DNA of 64,000 nt, taken from Lentisphaerota bacterium (GTDB lineage Bacteria; Verrucomicrobiota; Lentisphaeria; Victivallales; Victivallaceae). Below the pieces are notes generated by a model. The model saw nothing but the letters and a program-made list of their open reading frames with translations. It had not been told where the DNA came from and ran no database searches. The stretch's first letter is position 1; every line of letters begins with the position of its first letter. Both the position numbers and the translations under genes were made by a program. Positions 27,611-36,040 of the stretch are shown here, one piece after another. The stretch is taken from NCBI GenBank assembly GCA_015061805.1, contig SUVV01000003.1, positions 110,839 to 174,838 of the forward strand, given 5' to 3'.

Positions 27611-28321
27611 ATGAGTTCAGACTGGTCAAAATACCCACTATTACCAAAGCCGCCGCAGTTGCCGCAATGGCGAGATACTCCGGAACGGGAAGCGTATTGG
27701 GCGGAAGTTTGTGCGATAGAAACTCCAGCAGAGAAAAAGAGCGGTTGTTTCACCGCTGTTTTTCTTTGGATAGTTTTTACTGCTGTTCTTTTATCTTTCG
27801 TTCACCAATATGATTTTTGGACCATTTGCGGTTCTGCGATTGCAACGTTGGTCTTTGTTTGGATCGTATGGTATCTGTTTTTCCGGGTATGTTTTTGCAT
27901 ATTAAAAAGAAAGATTTCAAAAAAATATGGTTTTTCCATCAGAAAATTGAATCGTCCGGATCTTTCATCTGAAATTGCCGCTGTTTTAATAACCCGTCCT
28001 GATTTTTCTGAAACAGAATTCCGAAAATATTGGCAAAATCCGGAACAAGCGGCTATTGCTGAAAAAATCTTAAAAATTGCTAATCAATCATGGTATCTGC
28101 ATAAAAAAATGCTCTATCCCAATGATCCATTACTGCTTCTATTTTATGGGCGGGCATGGAGATGGGGCAAAGAAAAAATGATTGCAGCTCCTGAAGAATT
28201 TTTTATAGACGTTGAAGACAGTTTGAATTTTTTTGAAGAAAACTGGGATGCAATTTCAACGGAAACTACAACCTTGTCCGAAATAGTCGAATATTGCCAA
28301 CTAGACACCTCAAACAGGTAA
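27611..28321 (+). CDS. Unknown protein with two membrane helices
   Basis: A 236-residue protein of AT-rich composition, unlike most of the window. The N-terminus is Pro/Trp rich (SSDWSKYPLLPKPPQLPQWR), two hydrophobic helices lie at about 46-68 and 70-95, and the C-terminal 130 residues are soluble, with many Trp, Tyr and Phe (YWQNPEQAAIAEKIL). I recognise no family. The start at 27611 has no good ribosome site (only AAG 8-10 bases upstream). It lies just after the broken four-helix-bundle gene in the accessory stretch. It could be a cargo gene of a decayed element; no partner is visible. Confidence 0.5.
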   Translation: MSSDWSKYPLLPKPPQLPQWRDTPEREAYWAEVCAIETPAEKKSGCFTAVFLWIVFTAVLLSFVHQYDFWTICGSAIATLVFVWIVWYLFFRVCFCILKRKISKKYGFSIRKLNRPDLSSEIAAVLITRPDFSETEFRKYWQNPEQAAIAEKILKIANQSWYLHKKMLYPNDPLLLLFYGRAWRWGKEKMIAAPEEFFIDVEDSLNFFEENWDAISTETTTLSEIVEYCQLDTSNR

Positions 28322-28595
28322 AATTGTAAAAGTCGCTTTTTTGAATCTTTTTTAGAGGCATTTTGCAGTTGTTTCGGAGAAAAAGTCCTTTCGGTTGAGT
28401 AGAAATCTTTTCTCTGCTGCGTAAAAAGGAAAAAAACAGAGATATTTTCGCAGTTTAACGACGCTGTGAGCATTTTTCACTAACTTGCAACCGTTTGAAC
28501 TTGGGAGAATTTTCCGAATTAAGCGAAAATGGTCAACGAAGCCGTCAGGCTTCACTTCATGGAGAAGTTGTTCTGGATAGATCAATCATTTTTAT

Positions 28596-30341
28596 TTACT
28601 TGATGTCATGCCAGACGCGAAGGAGATTGCCGGGGAGAAAACGGCTTCCCGCGGAAATATAAGCGCATAATTTTGTTCCATCAGAAAGACGGCACGCAAA
28701 ACGCGCCCAAGAGTTTTCCTGCTCCATACAAAGAGTATATTGCAGATCGTCCGGCGGAGGAACGTTGACATCCCCGCCCAACCGGGAATCCCTTGCCAAA
28801 ACCAGCGGTCCGGCAAGGAACGCTTTGAATTTGCCGTCCGGAGAGATTTCCCGGCGCATGGAAAAATCCAATTCAAACTGAATAAAATCGCCGTTTGACC
28901 ACTTCCGTTTGATGGCAAGATATCCGCCGGGATTTCCAGTATAAATCCGGTCATTCACTTTGATTTGCAATGGATTTTTCTGCCACGCCGGAACGAGTAA
29001 GTGTAATTCAAAATCCGCAGCTTGTTCCAAATCCGCTTTTATGTAAATTTTACCATTGAAAGGATAATTACTTTCGATGGTAAGAGTACCTTTTACGCCG
29101 GGTATGGAAGAAAGATCGATTTCCATCGGTTCAAAATAATGGATCGCCACCCCTCCCGGAGTACGCATAACAGCATCCATTGCAGCCAGAGCAAGACCTT
29201 CCGGCCCTTGCGCAATACAGCAGTCATGACCATCAAACGGAGTTGTTCTCTGTTGTGTCATCTGGTCGGAAGCCGGAACCTTGGAAGCTGCGCCGGCGAG
29301 TGGAGTCGGGTTGGCATGACACCAGAAACGTCCATCATTACGCACGGCGCCGAGCAAGGCATTACAGGTTGTATGCACCATTTCCAGCGGGGCGGATGAT
29401 ACATCGGACAAACTCATCACCGCATCGCACAAATGCAGATATGTAACGGTGACACACGTTTCCCCATTTGCACCGGCATCCAATCTGGTTTGATTACGTT
29501 TTCCCTGATACCAGAATTCTCCTACGGCATCCAGCATTCCGCCGCCGCCGGTGATGAAGATTTCCTGTGTCCGGACGGCATCAAAGAATTTGAGAACGGC
29601 TTTTTTATATTGAGGTTGCGGTTCATACACATAATAATCTGCCAGACCTTGAAAACAGCTCATCATTTCGTATGCTTTCCCGTTGGCAAGTTCACATGGC
29701 GGAGTTCCTTTCAGGACTTCTTCAAAAATATTATGTTTTGAACAGCAGCCGGCATCCACGATTTTTTTTGCAAAGTCCAGAAACCGTTTTTCTCCTGTGA
29801 TCCGATAGATCCCGACCACGGCACCCAGAATAGAACAGGCGGCCAGTCCACAATGTTCGCCAAAATTCTGTAATGGTTCGCCATTGAGTTGCCCGATCAA
29901 GTGATCCAGCATCCGGGTCAATGCGTTTTTGACTTGCGGATCAGGATTCAGGGTATCGTAATAACGGAGCAATGCGATCATGACATATTTTCTGCCCCAG
30001 ATATCCCATGCTTTGAGTTGACGCTCTTCCGGATAGGAACTGATACATCCGTCATTTGTCTGTGTGGAAAGCATATCATGTACAGTTTCATGGATTTTTT
30101 CTTCCAATTCCTGATTTTGTTCAGAACGGAGGCTCCAGATGGCGGATCGGACGACCTTCCCCCAGAATTCGCAACGCCACCGGTTATCTATCTCATTCCG
30201 GTAACGGAAAATATCCACCATGTTACGGTAATTGACCGTATTCAAACGGTTGATAATGGTATTATGGAGCGTTGAGCCGAGAATGCCTTGCAGTTTCACC
30301 GCATTTACAGGCATATGTTGTAAGCTGATTGTATCATTCAT
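28596..30341 (-). CDS. GH127-like glycoside hydrolase (beta-L-arabinofuranosidase family)
   Basis: A 581-residue (alpha/alpha)6-barrel protein of the DUF1680/GH127 type without signal peptide. Family hallmarks are the GETC motif (Glu294, Cys296) and the double Cys in GHDCCIAQGPEG (Cys374-Cys375), which line up with the zinc ligands and Cys nucleophile of the Bifidobacterium enzyme HypBA1; the C-terminal beta-sandwich part has LLVPAW and a LAGPLVLARD block. It would remove terminal beta-L-arabinofuranose or a related sugar in the cytoplasm. It is 40 bases after the serine-hydrolase gene, same strand, so probably one operon. No clear ribosome site precedes the ATG at 30341, a feature shared with its neighbour. 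Confidence 0.75.
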   Translation of the reverse strand: MNDTISLQHMPVNAVKLQGILGSTLHNTIINRLNTVNYRNMVDIFRYRNEIDNRWRCEFWGKVVRSAIWSLRSEQNQELEEKIHETVHDMLSTQTNDGCISSYPEERQLKAWDIWGRKYVMIALLRYYDTLNPDPQVKNALTRMLDHLIGQLNGEPLQNFGEHCGLAACSILGAVVGIYRITGEKRFLDFAKKIVDAGCCSKHNIFEEVLKGTPPCELANGKAYEMMSCFQGLADYYVYEPQPQYKKAVLKFFDAVRTQEIFITGGGGMLDAVGEFWYQGKRNQTRLDAGANGETCVTVTYLHLCDAVMSLSDVSSAPLEMVHTTCNALLGAVRNDGRFWCHANPTPLAGAASKVPASDQMTQQRTTPFDGHDCCIAQGPEGLALAAMDAVMRTPGGVAIHYFEPMEIDLSSIPGVKGTLTIESNYPFNGKIYIKADLEQAADFELHLLVPAWQKNPLQIKVNDRIYTGNPGGYLAIKRKWSNGDFIQFELDFSMRREISPDGKFKAFLAGPLVLARDSRLGGDVNVPPPDDLQYTLCMEQENSWARFACRLSDGTKLCAYISAGSRFLPGNLLRVWHDIK

Positions 30342-30381
30342 AAGATATTGTTAATGTCCCAAATTTTGTAAAACTTTTATC

Positions 30382-31839
30382 TTATAACTTGCAACATCCA
30401 CTGTTATTGTATGCAAACATACCGCTGAACCCATTTTTTGCCGAAGATAAAACAAATTCCGGTTTGAGCGGTCGTAAACTACAGCAAAGTGCCTCATGTT
30501 TCACCGGTTTTTCCGGATTTGAAAAATCGATCGTCCAGATATCACGGTAAATTCCGTCGCAAATAAAACTTGAGATTTTCAGCACATCAGCATCTTCCCA
30601 TACCGCAAAAGCCGCCACGGGATGCGGACGCGTATCTGTCAGTTGAATGACGGAAAATTCAAAATGTCCAAATCCCGCCCTCAACTGCTCAATTCCATTA
30701 ACGGTATAAAAAGTAAGCGCGCATAAATTTTCATTACTGATAACTTCGCACTTCTGTATTCCTGCACTGTTTTCTTCAAATTGAAAGCATACATTTACCG
30801 CCTTTTTTACAATGGAGTTTTCCGGAGGCTGTATTTTGAACTCATTTGTATATTCCTGCAGTTTACGCTGCGCCAGAGTGTTTTCCGGAAGAGGATGCGG
30901 TTTTAGATATGGTATAAGTTCTTCCCAGAAAATATTCAGTATTTTCTGCATATCTGAAAGACAGGATGTCATGGAAATGCACAAGTCATACTCTTCCAAA
31001 ACCAGAGCCAACTGTCCGGCGGCACCGTCCCCGCGATATCCGTGCCGGGATATCCAGAATTGATATCCATATCCCTGCTGCCAGTCAGGAAGTTTATTCA
31101 TGGAGTTATCTGCGTGTTTCGAGGCAGCCTCCGCAAGGTAGTCCTCAGGAATGATCTGTTTCCCGTTCCATTTTCCGCGTTTGAGCAGCAGGTAGGAGAA
31201 TTTAGCCAGATCATCTGTGGTGAGAGACAACCCCCATCCTCCGCAATTTATGCCTTGCGGACAACACTCCCATATCCCTGGAACTATCTGCAGCGGATTG
31301 AACAGCCTCGGAGTAAGATACTCGCGTACATTCTCTTTTGCAACTTTACGGATCACCGCCGACAACATATACGTTGCTCCGGAATTATAAGTAAAATGAG
31401 TACCGGGTTCTGTATCCAGCGGCGAAGAGAGAAATGCTTTGATATAATCCTGCTGTCCAAACATATATTTTGTGGCACATACCAGGTGTCCTGAACGCAT
31501 GGTCAACAAATCTTTGAGCGACACCTCAAGCATCCTTTTGTCGGTTACGCACCCGGCGTATTCCGGAAAAAAAGTTATCAGTTTGTCAGTGATTTTCAAC
31601 AATCCTTCCGCCTGAGCGAGACCTATGGCGCACGATGTGAAACTTTTGCTCAATGAAAAAAGCTGGTGCGGAGTTTCACGTTGATAAGGATATTGCCAAC
31701 TCTCCAAAACAGAATGTCCGCTGCGCAAGATGATGATGCTGTTGATATACTTCAATTCTTTGAGTTTTTTCATCATGTTCAGAAGAATCTCTGAACTTAT
31801 GCCCATTGATTCCGGAGATGCTTTGGGAAAACCGTGCAT
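30382..31839 (-). CDS. Beta-lactamase-family serine hydrolase
   Basis: A 485-residue PF00144-type serine hydrolase (class C beta-lactamase/esterase fold), with no signal peptide. The Ser-x-x-Lys motif is SLSK (Ser62, Lys65) and the Tyr motif is YNSG (Tyr151); the third motif is likely HGYRGDGAAGQ (His-x-Gly-like) near residue 260. The last ~150 residues form a beta-rich extra domain. Relatives are esterases, D-aminopeptidases or transesterases, so an antibiotic role is not implied; with the GH127-like gene after it, removal of ester groups from a glycan is plausible (inference). No ribosome site and no consensus promoter are seen upstream, unlike most genes here. Confidence 0.75.
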   Translation of the reverse strand: MHGFPKASPESMGISSEILLNMMKKLKELKYINSIIILRSGHSVLESWQYPYQRETPHQLFSLSKSFTSCAIGLAQAEGLLKITDKLITFFPEYAGCVTDKRMLEVSLKDLLTMRSGHLVCATKYMFGQQDYIKAFLSSPLDTEPGTHFTYNSGATYMLSAVIRKVAKENVREYLTPRLFNPLQIVPGIWECCPQGINCGGWGLSLTTDDLAKFSYLLLKRGKWNGKQIIPEDYLAEAASKHADNSMNKLPDWQQGYGYQFWISRHGYRGDGAAGQLALVLEEYDLCISMTSCLSDMQKILNIFWEELIPYLKPHPLPENTLAQRKLQEYTNEFKIQPPENSIVKKAVNVCFQFEENSAGIQKCEVISNENLCALTFYTVNGIEQLRAGFGHFEFSVIQLTDTRPHPVAAFAVWEDADVLKISSFICDGIYRDIWTIDFSNPEKPVKHEALCCSLRPLKPEFVLSSAKNGFSGMFAYNNSGCCKL

Positions 31840-32047
31840 ATATATACAAACATCACTACTGTCCGGTAAAAATTACCGGAGTTAATTGAAATTATCGGGA
31901 CTTGTTATGTATTAAAAACGCTCAAATCTTTAATATTTAACACGAAACTCCCAAACGATGTATAAAAATAGCATATATTCTCAACTTTTCAACTTCATTC
32001 CCCCTATATCGTTTTGAAAAAACCGTAAAAAAGTAAGGCGGAGACCG

Positions 32048-32179
32048 GTATTGCAAGCAATAAACTGCCGCAATCCGGAAATATTCAAAGCATTGTTTGA
32101 AGAAATTCTTGATCGGGTCATGGCAATAGCTCCAAAACATAAATTCAAGTTGAAATTCCGTTTTTTATTATCCTGTTGA
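32048..32179 (+). pseudogene. Remnant of an IS4-like transposase
   Basis: The 470-base gap at 31840-32310 holds a short open stretch with NCRNPEIFKALFEEILDRV then MAIAPKHKFKLKFRF, which resembles the segment before the first catalytic Asp of IS4-family transposases (…APxHKFRFKNxLxSxD…). It ends at TGA 32177-32179 right where the catalytic part should begin, and nothing follows. No inverted repeats are evident. The rest of the gap is AT rich without visible genes. Confidence 0.4.
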
Positions 32180-32310
32180 AAGCTGCCACCCCCGGGGAAA
32201 TGTGTTTAATGGCAGCAGATATCCAGAATTACTTCAACTTTGCCAAAGCACTGAAAATAACGCAACTCCTTATTTCAGGATAATGCGATATCGTGAAATA
32301 TGCAAGTTGT

Positions 32311-33429
32311 TTATTTGAACTCTTTCTTTGATAAGACGAGGAATGTTCCGGCAAGCAAGCCGAAAATTGCTCCGCCAATATGTGCCGAATAAGCAACACC
32401 GCCGGCACTATCCATTTCCGCAAAAAACGCCATAATACTCTGGAAAACCATCCACAATACAAATACCGCCCATGCCGGGAGACTGATCCAATGCCACAGC
32501 CGCCACAGAATCATGCGTCGGGATGTTAAAAGAAAACTCAACTGCACTTTCGGAAACAACACCGCATACAGCGCAATTATTCCGGAAATCACTCCGCTTG
32601 CGCCAATGCAGGGAACCGCCGAATCACTATGCAGAACCAGGTAACTCATAAAAGAGAAAATCAACGACATCAGCAGAAAAAGCAAATAACGCCCTTTACC
32701 CAGATAATCCTCCACATTATCTCCGAAAATCAGCAAAAAGTAAACATTCCCGATCAAATGCACCAGGTTGCCATGAAGAAATACCGAAGTAAAAATATTC
32801 AATCCCCCGTTGCGCCACAGGTCATTCGGTATCAGTCCCCACTGCTTTATCACCGGCACATCGTTGAATGTATACGCAAAAACAGTAATGCTTATCACCG
32901 CCAGTGCCCAGGTGACAAGCGGCAGTGAATGCACTTTCGGAGCATTGAGTTCGACCGGAAATCCGAACACCGCCGGAATCACCTGCCACGGGTTGCCGGG
33001 TTCGCTGTCAATCGAAATTGTTTCCTGAATATTTTTCACCTTTTCAAGCGCCAGGATCTCCTGCGCTTTCTGCGGAAGTTCGCTTTTCACTTTCGGAAGC
33101 AGCAGCGGGATCGTTTCCAATTCCCCTGCATCGAACCAGACCAGCTGACAATTACAGCAGACATCCAGTTCAAGAGCGCAATTTTCATCGATCTCCTGAA
33201 CGATTTGCCTCATCGGCTTGCGGCAGAATGGACAGTAAAGACAACCGGTATTGCTTTGGAGCGCTTTCCGCCACAGAAAATTCGCAAACTCCCGGTTGCG
33301 GCACAACTGCCGTATCATCGCGACCGCGACCGATACGCCGCTGCATGTTTGGCATTTGTAGCAAACTTTACCGTGATAGAAATCTTTTTTCAAATGCCCG
33401 CCGCAACGCGGACAGCACAGATCGTTCAA
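32311..33429 (-). CDS. Rhomboid intramembrane protease with N-terminal zinc ribbons
   Basis: A 372-residue fusion. Residues 1-35 hold CPRC and CYKCQTC (Cys6, 9, 23, 26, 29), residues 60-100 hold CLYCPFC and DVCCNCQLVWFDAGELE, the latter typical of the zf-TFIIB zinc ribbon. Residues 165-370 form a six-helix rhomboid: FLHGNLVHLIGNVYFLLIFG, the catalytic Ser278 in GASG, and His350 in AHIGG. It would cut membrane proteins within the bilayer; the zinc ribbons should face the cytoplasm and may recruit substrates. Start ATG at 33429; promoter at 33471-33499. Monocistronic, next to the tRNA cluster. Confidence 0.88.
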   Translation of the reverse strand: MNDLCCPRCGGHLKKDFYHGKVCYKCQTCSGVSVAVAMIRQLCRNREFANFLWRKALQSNTGCLYCPFCRKPMRQIVQEIDENCALELDVCCNCQLVWFDAGELETIPLLLPKVKSELPQKAQEILALEKVKNIQETISIDSEPGNPWQVIPAVFGFPVELNAPKVHSLPLVTWALAVISITVFAYTFNDVPVIKQWGLIPNDLWRNGGLNIFTSVFLHGNLVHLIGNVYFLLIFGDNVEDYLGKGRYLLFLLMSLIFSFMSYLVLHSDSAVPCIGASGVISGIIALYAVLFPKVQLSFLLTSRRMILWRLWHWISLPAWAVFVLWMVFQSIMAFFAEMDSAGGVAYSAHIGGAIFGLLAGTFLVLSKKEFK

Positions 33430-33470
33430 TTGAAGTTCCCCTTTTTACATCCCCGGTGTTGTTCTGTTAA

Positions 33471-33499
33471 AATATATGCCGGGAATATTCAGTTTTCAA
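33471..33499 (-). promoter_or_regulatory. Promoter of the rhomboid gene
   Basis: Minus strand: TTGAAA (33494-33499), 17-base spacer, TATATT (33471-33476). Confidence 0.7.
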
Positions 33500-33560
33500 G
33501 AAAAACAGACCATTTTGCCGCCGGAACAAACGAAAAATGCCATTTTTTTCAAAATTCGCC

Positions 33561-33589
33561 TTGACAAATCATCCTTTCCGGGTTACTTT
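33561..33589 (+). promoter_or_regulatory. Promoter of the tRNA-Met/tRNA-Leu pair
   Basis: TTGACA (33561-33566), 17-base spacer, TACTTT (33584-33589); 21 bases before the first tRNA. Confidence 0.6.
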
Positions 33590-33610
33590 ATATAACATAC
33601 TGCATCAAGT

Positions 33611-33687
33611 GGCGGGTTAGCTCAGTTGGTTAGAGCGTCGGAATCATAATCCGCAGGTCCCCGGTTCGAGTCCGGGACCCGCTACCA
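33611..33687 (+). tRNA. tRNA with CAT anticodon (elongator Met, or Ile2)
   Basis: Acceptor arms GGCGGGT / ACCCGCT, anticodon loop ATCATAA (CAT), T-arm CCCCGGTTCGAGTCCGGG, encoded CCA. The first acceptor pair is G-T, so it is not an initiator (which has a mismatch and G-C pairs in the anticodon stem). Elongator Met is likelier, but a lysidine-modified Ile tRNA cannot be excluded from the sequence alone. Confidence 0.9.
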
Positions 33688-33697
33688 CTTTTTGAGT

Positions 33698-33782
33698 GCC
33701 GGAGTGGCGAAATGGCAGACGCGCTAGACTCAAAATCTGGTTCCCTCTGGGAGTGTGGGTTCAAGTCCCACCTCCGGTACCA
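33698..33782 (+). tRNA. tRNA-Leu (CAA)
   Basis: Type II tRNA of 85 bases with a long variable arm (TTCCCTCTGGGAG). Acceptor arms GCCGGAG / CTCCGGT, anticodon loop CTCAAAA (CAA), encoded CCA at 33780-33782. Ten bases after the Met tRNA, so co-transcribed. Confidence 0.95.
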
Positions 33783-33797
33783 ATTTATGATTACGAT

Positions 33798-33836
33798 CCC
33801 GCTGGAAATAACTTTCCAAGCGGGTTTTATTTTTCC
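33798..33836 (+). terminator. Terminator after the tRNA pair
   Basis: CCCGCT-GGAAA stem, TAAC loop, TTTCC-A-AGCGGG, followed by TTTTATTTTT. Confidence 0.85.
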
Positions 33837-33844
33837 GGAAATAT

Positions 33845-33872
33845 TTGAAAAATTCTCAATGTGTGATATATT
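33845..33872 (+). promoter_or_regulatory. Promoter of the second Ntn hydrolase
   Basis: TTGAAA (33845-33850), 16-base spacer ending TGTGTGA, TATATT (33867-33872). Confidence 0.65.
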
Positions 33873-33911
33873 CTGCTGTGAAATTGTTTACAACAGCAAA
33901 GGAGTAATCTC

Positions 33912-35030
33912 ATGAAAAAATCACTCTTATACGCCGGAATTTGTGCGCTCATCTTTGCCGCCGTGCCTTTCGCCGCCCGCGCCTGCACCAGTTGGATGGT
34001 CTTCTCTGATCTGACCAGAAACAACACCAATATCCTCCACAAAAACCGCGATTCAAAATCCAAAAACATTGCGGCGTTCATCAGCAAACCCGGATCAAAA
34101 CGCAAATGGGTCGCTCTGAACAACACCGATGCCGGAGTCAACGCCGGGGTCAACACCTCCGGTCTTGCCGGAGTCATGAACAGCGGCGAACGATGCATCG
34201 ATCCGCCCAATGTCCGCAAAGGCGGCAAGGATACCACCGTCATCATGCGCGCCATTCTCGAATCCTGTGATACCGCGAAACAGGCCGTTGCCAAACTTGA
34301 AGAGATCATCAAATCCGGTGATTACCACCACGGCGACAACGGTTCGACCTTCCTTTTCTGCGATGTGAATGAAGGATATGTCTGCGAACTGACTTACAAG
34401 TATGTATCTTCGCAGCGCATCGGCCGCGGCTACACCGTCCGCGCCAACATCTGGCAGAATCCCAACATGTACGAACTTTCACGAACTACCCTCTTCGGCC
34501 ATCTTCACAGTTCTGCCCGTGCCTACATGGCGCTCAGTTTGCTCAATAAGGCAATCGATACCAACAGAAAAATCACCGTAGCCGACTCTTTCGCCATCTC
34601 CCGGCATCATAAAATGCCGGAAAAATCTCCGATGGAGCGTTCTCTTTGCGGCAAAACCACCAATTCCGGTGCGACCATCGAAATCGACCGCGAATACCCC
34701 GAAGTCCTCTCCGTCCTTTATGCGACCATCGGACCTCCGCGCAACACCCTTTACATCCCCATTCCGGTCTGCGCTGAAAAACTCCACCCGGCGATGAGCG
34801 ATTACCGCTGGTCAAATGCTGCCTGGAAACATTTCGACAAAAACTCTTTCAGCGCCACCATACCGGAAGCGTGGAGTAAATTTGAAGCTGATGCCGTTGC
34901 AAAACTTGCCGCCGCCAAAGCCGAAGCCCGCAAACTGCTCAAATCCGGCAAACGCGCCGAAGCAATCGCGCTCATCAACGCCGCCGCCGGAGCCATCTGG
35001 ACAGACGCCGCCGCTCTGCTTGGCATTTAA
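33912..35030 (+). CDS. Secreted Ntn-hydrolase (C45/C69-like), Cys exposed by signal peptidase
   Basis: A 372-residue exported protein. The signal peptide ends FAARA, and the very next residue is Cys25 of CTSWMVFSDLTRNNTNILHK NRDSK, the presumed nucleophile. Signal peptidase I (ARA rule) would therefore create the N-terminal Cys directly. Other shared blocks with the paralogue at 12953: VMNSGERC, GATIEIDREYPEVLSVLYATIGPPR, LYIPIPVC. The C-terminus has an Ala/Lys-rich helix (VAKLAAAKAEARKLLKSGKR). Relatives act on amide bonds (acyl-amino acids, bile-salt-like amides, dipeptides); the substrate is unknown. ATG follows AGGAG at 8 bases. Downstream is a weak hairpin with TTTTTT (about 35062-35083). 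Confidence 0.7.
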   Translation: MKKSLLYAGICALIFAAVPFAARACTSWMVFSDLTRNNTNILHKNRDSKSKNIAAFISKPGSKRKWVALNNTDAGVNAGVNTSGLAGVMNSGERCIDPPNVRKGGKDTTVIMRAILESCDTAKQAVAKLEEIIKSGDYHHGDNGSTFLFCDVNEGYVCELTYKYVSSQRIGRGYTVRANIWQNPNMYELSRTTLFGHLHSSARAYMALSLLNKAIDTNRKITVADSFAISRHHKMPEKSPMERSLCGKTTNSGATIEIDREYPEVLSVLYATIGPPRNTLYIPIPVCAEKLHPAMSDYRWSNAAWKHFDKNSFSATIPEAWSKFEADAVAKLAAAKAEARKLLKSGKRAEAIALINAAAGAIWTDAAALLGI

Positions 35031-35233
35031 CTCCGCAATCCTGCGTTGTTTGCGCCCCGTTTCCCGGTAAAAATGGGATTTTTTCACCGCTTAACTTCAA
35101 ATCGATGAAAAAATATCGGTTTTTTTTGGAAAAAGTACTTTTATTTTGACAAAATCGCGTTATATTTACAGCAGCAGCATTTTTTGCTTTAATATATAAG
35201 TGATTTGTAACCGTCCGGATTTTTGCCGGCCGG

Positions 35234-35415
35234 GGAAAATCGGTGGTCGGGAAAACTTTGCTTTCGGGCAAAAGTTAAGAGTTTATCAACATTTTCCGCG
35301 GGGATTCCCCTCCGGAAATGAGCGGATACCAAACGGAATGGATTTCTGTTGACAGAAATTCATGTTTACCGGTGTATTCCGGATATTGTTCTATTCCTCA
35401 CGCCGCCGGATTTCC
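35234..35415 (+). ncRNA. Structured region upstream of fau, candidate 6S-like RNA
   Basis: In the 410-base gap 35031-35440. GGAAAATCGGTGG (35234-35246) can pair with CCGCCGGATTTCC (35403-35415) at 12 of 13 positions counting G-T pairs, and the pairing continues inward with TCGGGAA (35247-35253) against TTCCTCA (35394-35400). The closed unit is 182 bases, near the usual 6S RNA size, and enclosed are hairpins at 35254-35276, 35290-35320 and 35341-35361. 6S RNA lies directly upstream of the fau homologue in many bacteria. Against this, the interior looks multi-branched rather than one rod with a central bubble. A possible promoter TTTACA-17-TTTAAT is at 35165-35193. Confidence 0.35.
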
Positions 35416-35440
35416 ACATCAATTCAGGAGTTGGAAACGG

Positions 35441-36016
35441 TTGGATATCACCGAAGAAAAAAAAGCGTTGCGCCGGAAGTTTTCGGCGTTGCGGAAATCA
35501 CTCGCAAGTGAACTCCGCAGTCAGTATGACGCGGCGATCTGTGCCGCAGTCAGAGGACTGGAGGATTTCAAACGGGCAGAGTACATCGCCGCTTACATCG
35601 CTTTTGGAGGTGAAGTCGATCTTTCCGGGCTTTTCGATGGTGACAAGAAGTTGCTTCTGCCCCGCTTTGTCGCGGAAAAAGGCGTTTATGAACTCTCTTG
35701 TGTCACCGATATCAGGCGGAATCTGCTGCCGGGCAAATACGGTATTCCCGAACCTTCACCGGAACTTCCGGCGATCGATCTGGAAACTGTGGCTTCCCGG
35801 GTGCTGTTTCTGACACCGGCGGTCGGCTGTGACCGTCAAGGCACGCGTCTCGGACGCGGCGGAGGTTTCTATGACCGCCTGCTCGAAGGAGTGAATATCG
35901 CTCCGGTCGCGGTCATCTATTCCTGCCAACTGTCGGAAACTCCACTCCCCGGCACAGCTCACGATATCAGAATGAGTACGGTCGTGACTGAACGGGAAGT
36001 TATAAAATGTTTGTAA
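35441..36016 (+). CDS. fau: 5-formyltetrahydrofolate cyclo-ligase
   Basis: Converts 5-formyl-THF to 5,10-methenyl-THF with ATP. The 191 residues start LDITEEKKALRRKFSALRKS and contain the ATP/substrate loop GTRLGRGGGFYDRLL, which is diagnostic. I place the start at the TTG at 35441 with AGGAG 10 bases upstream; an in-frame ATG at 35318 would add 41 residues unlike the family and run through the structured region. Followed by rny after 24 bases. The context (possible 6S RNA, fau) resembles ssrS-ygfA of Proteobacteria. Confidence 0.9.
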   Translation: MDITEEKKALRRKFSALRKSLASELRSQYDAAICAAVRGLEDFKRAEYIAAYIAFGGEVDLSGLFDGDKKLLLPRFVAEKGVYELSCVTDIRRNLLPGKYGIPEPSPELPAIDLETVASRVLFLTPAVGCDRQGTRLGRGGGFYDRLLEGVNIAPVAVIYSCQLSETPLPGTAHDIRMSTVVTEREVIKCL

Positions 36017-36040
36017 AAAATTGAATGCAAGGAGAAAAAA

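Noticed and set aside
28345..28585. Short minus-strand frame of 77 codons in the gap before the GH127-like gene
   Set aside because: No ribosome site, promoter or recognisable protein character; the gap appears non-coding with one CTTCA hairpin unit.
30382..31839. Beta-lactamase resistance gene
   Set aside because: No signal peptide and a large extra domain; the fold is shared by many esterases and peptidases.
35318..35440. N-terminal extension of fau from the ATG at 35318
   Set aside because: The 41 residues do not resemble the family and cross three hairpins; AGGAG before the TTG at 35441 is a better start.
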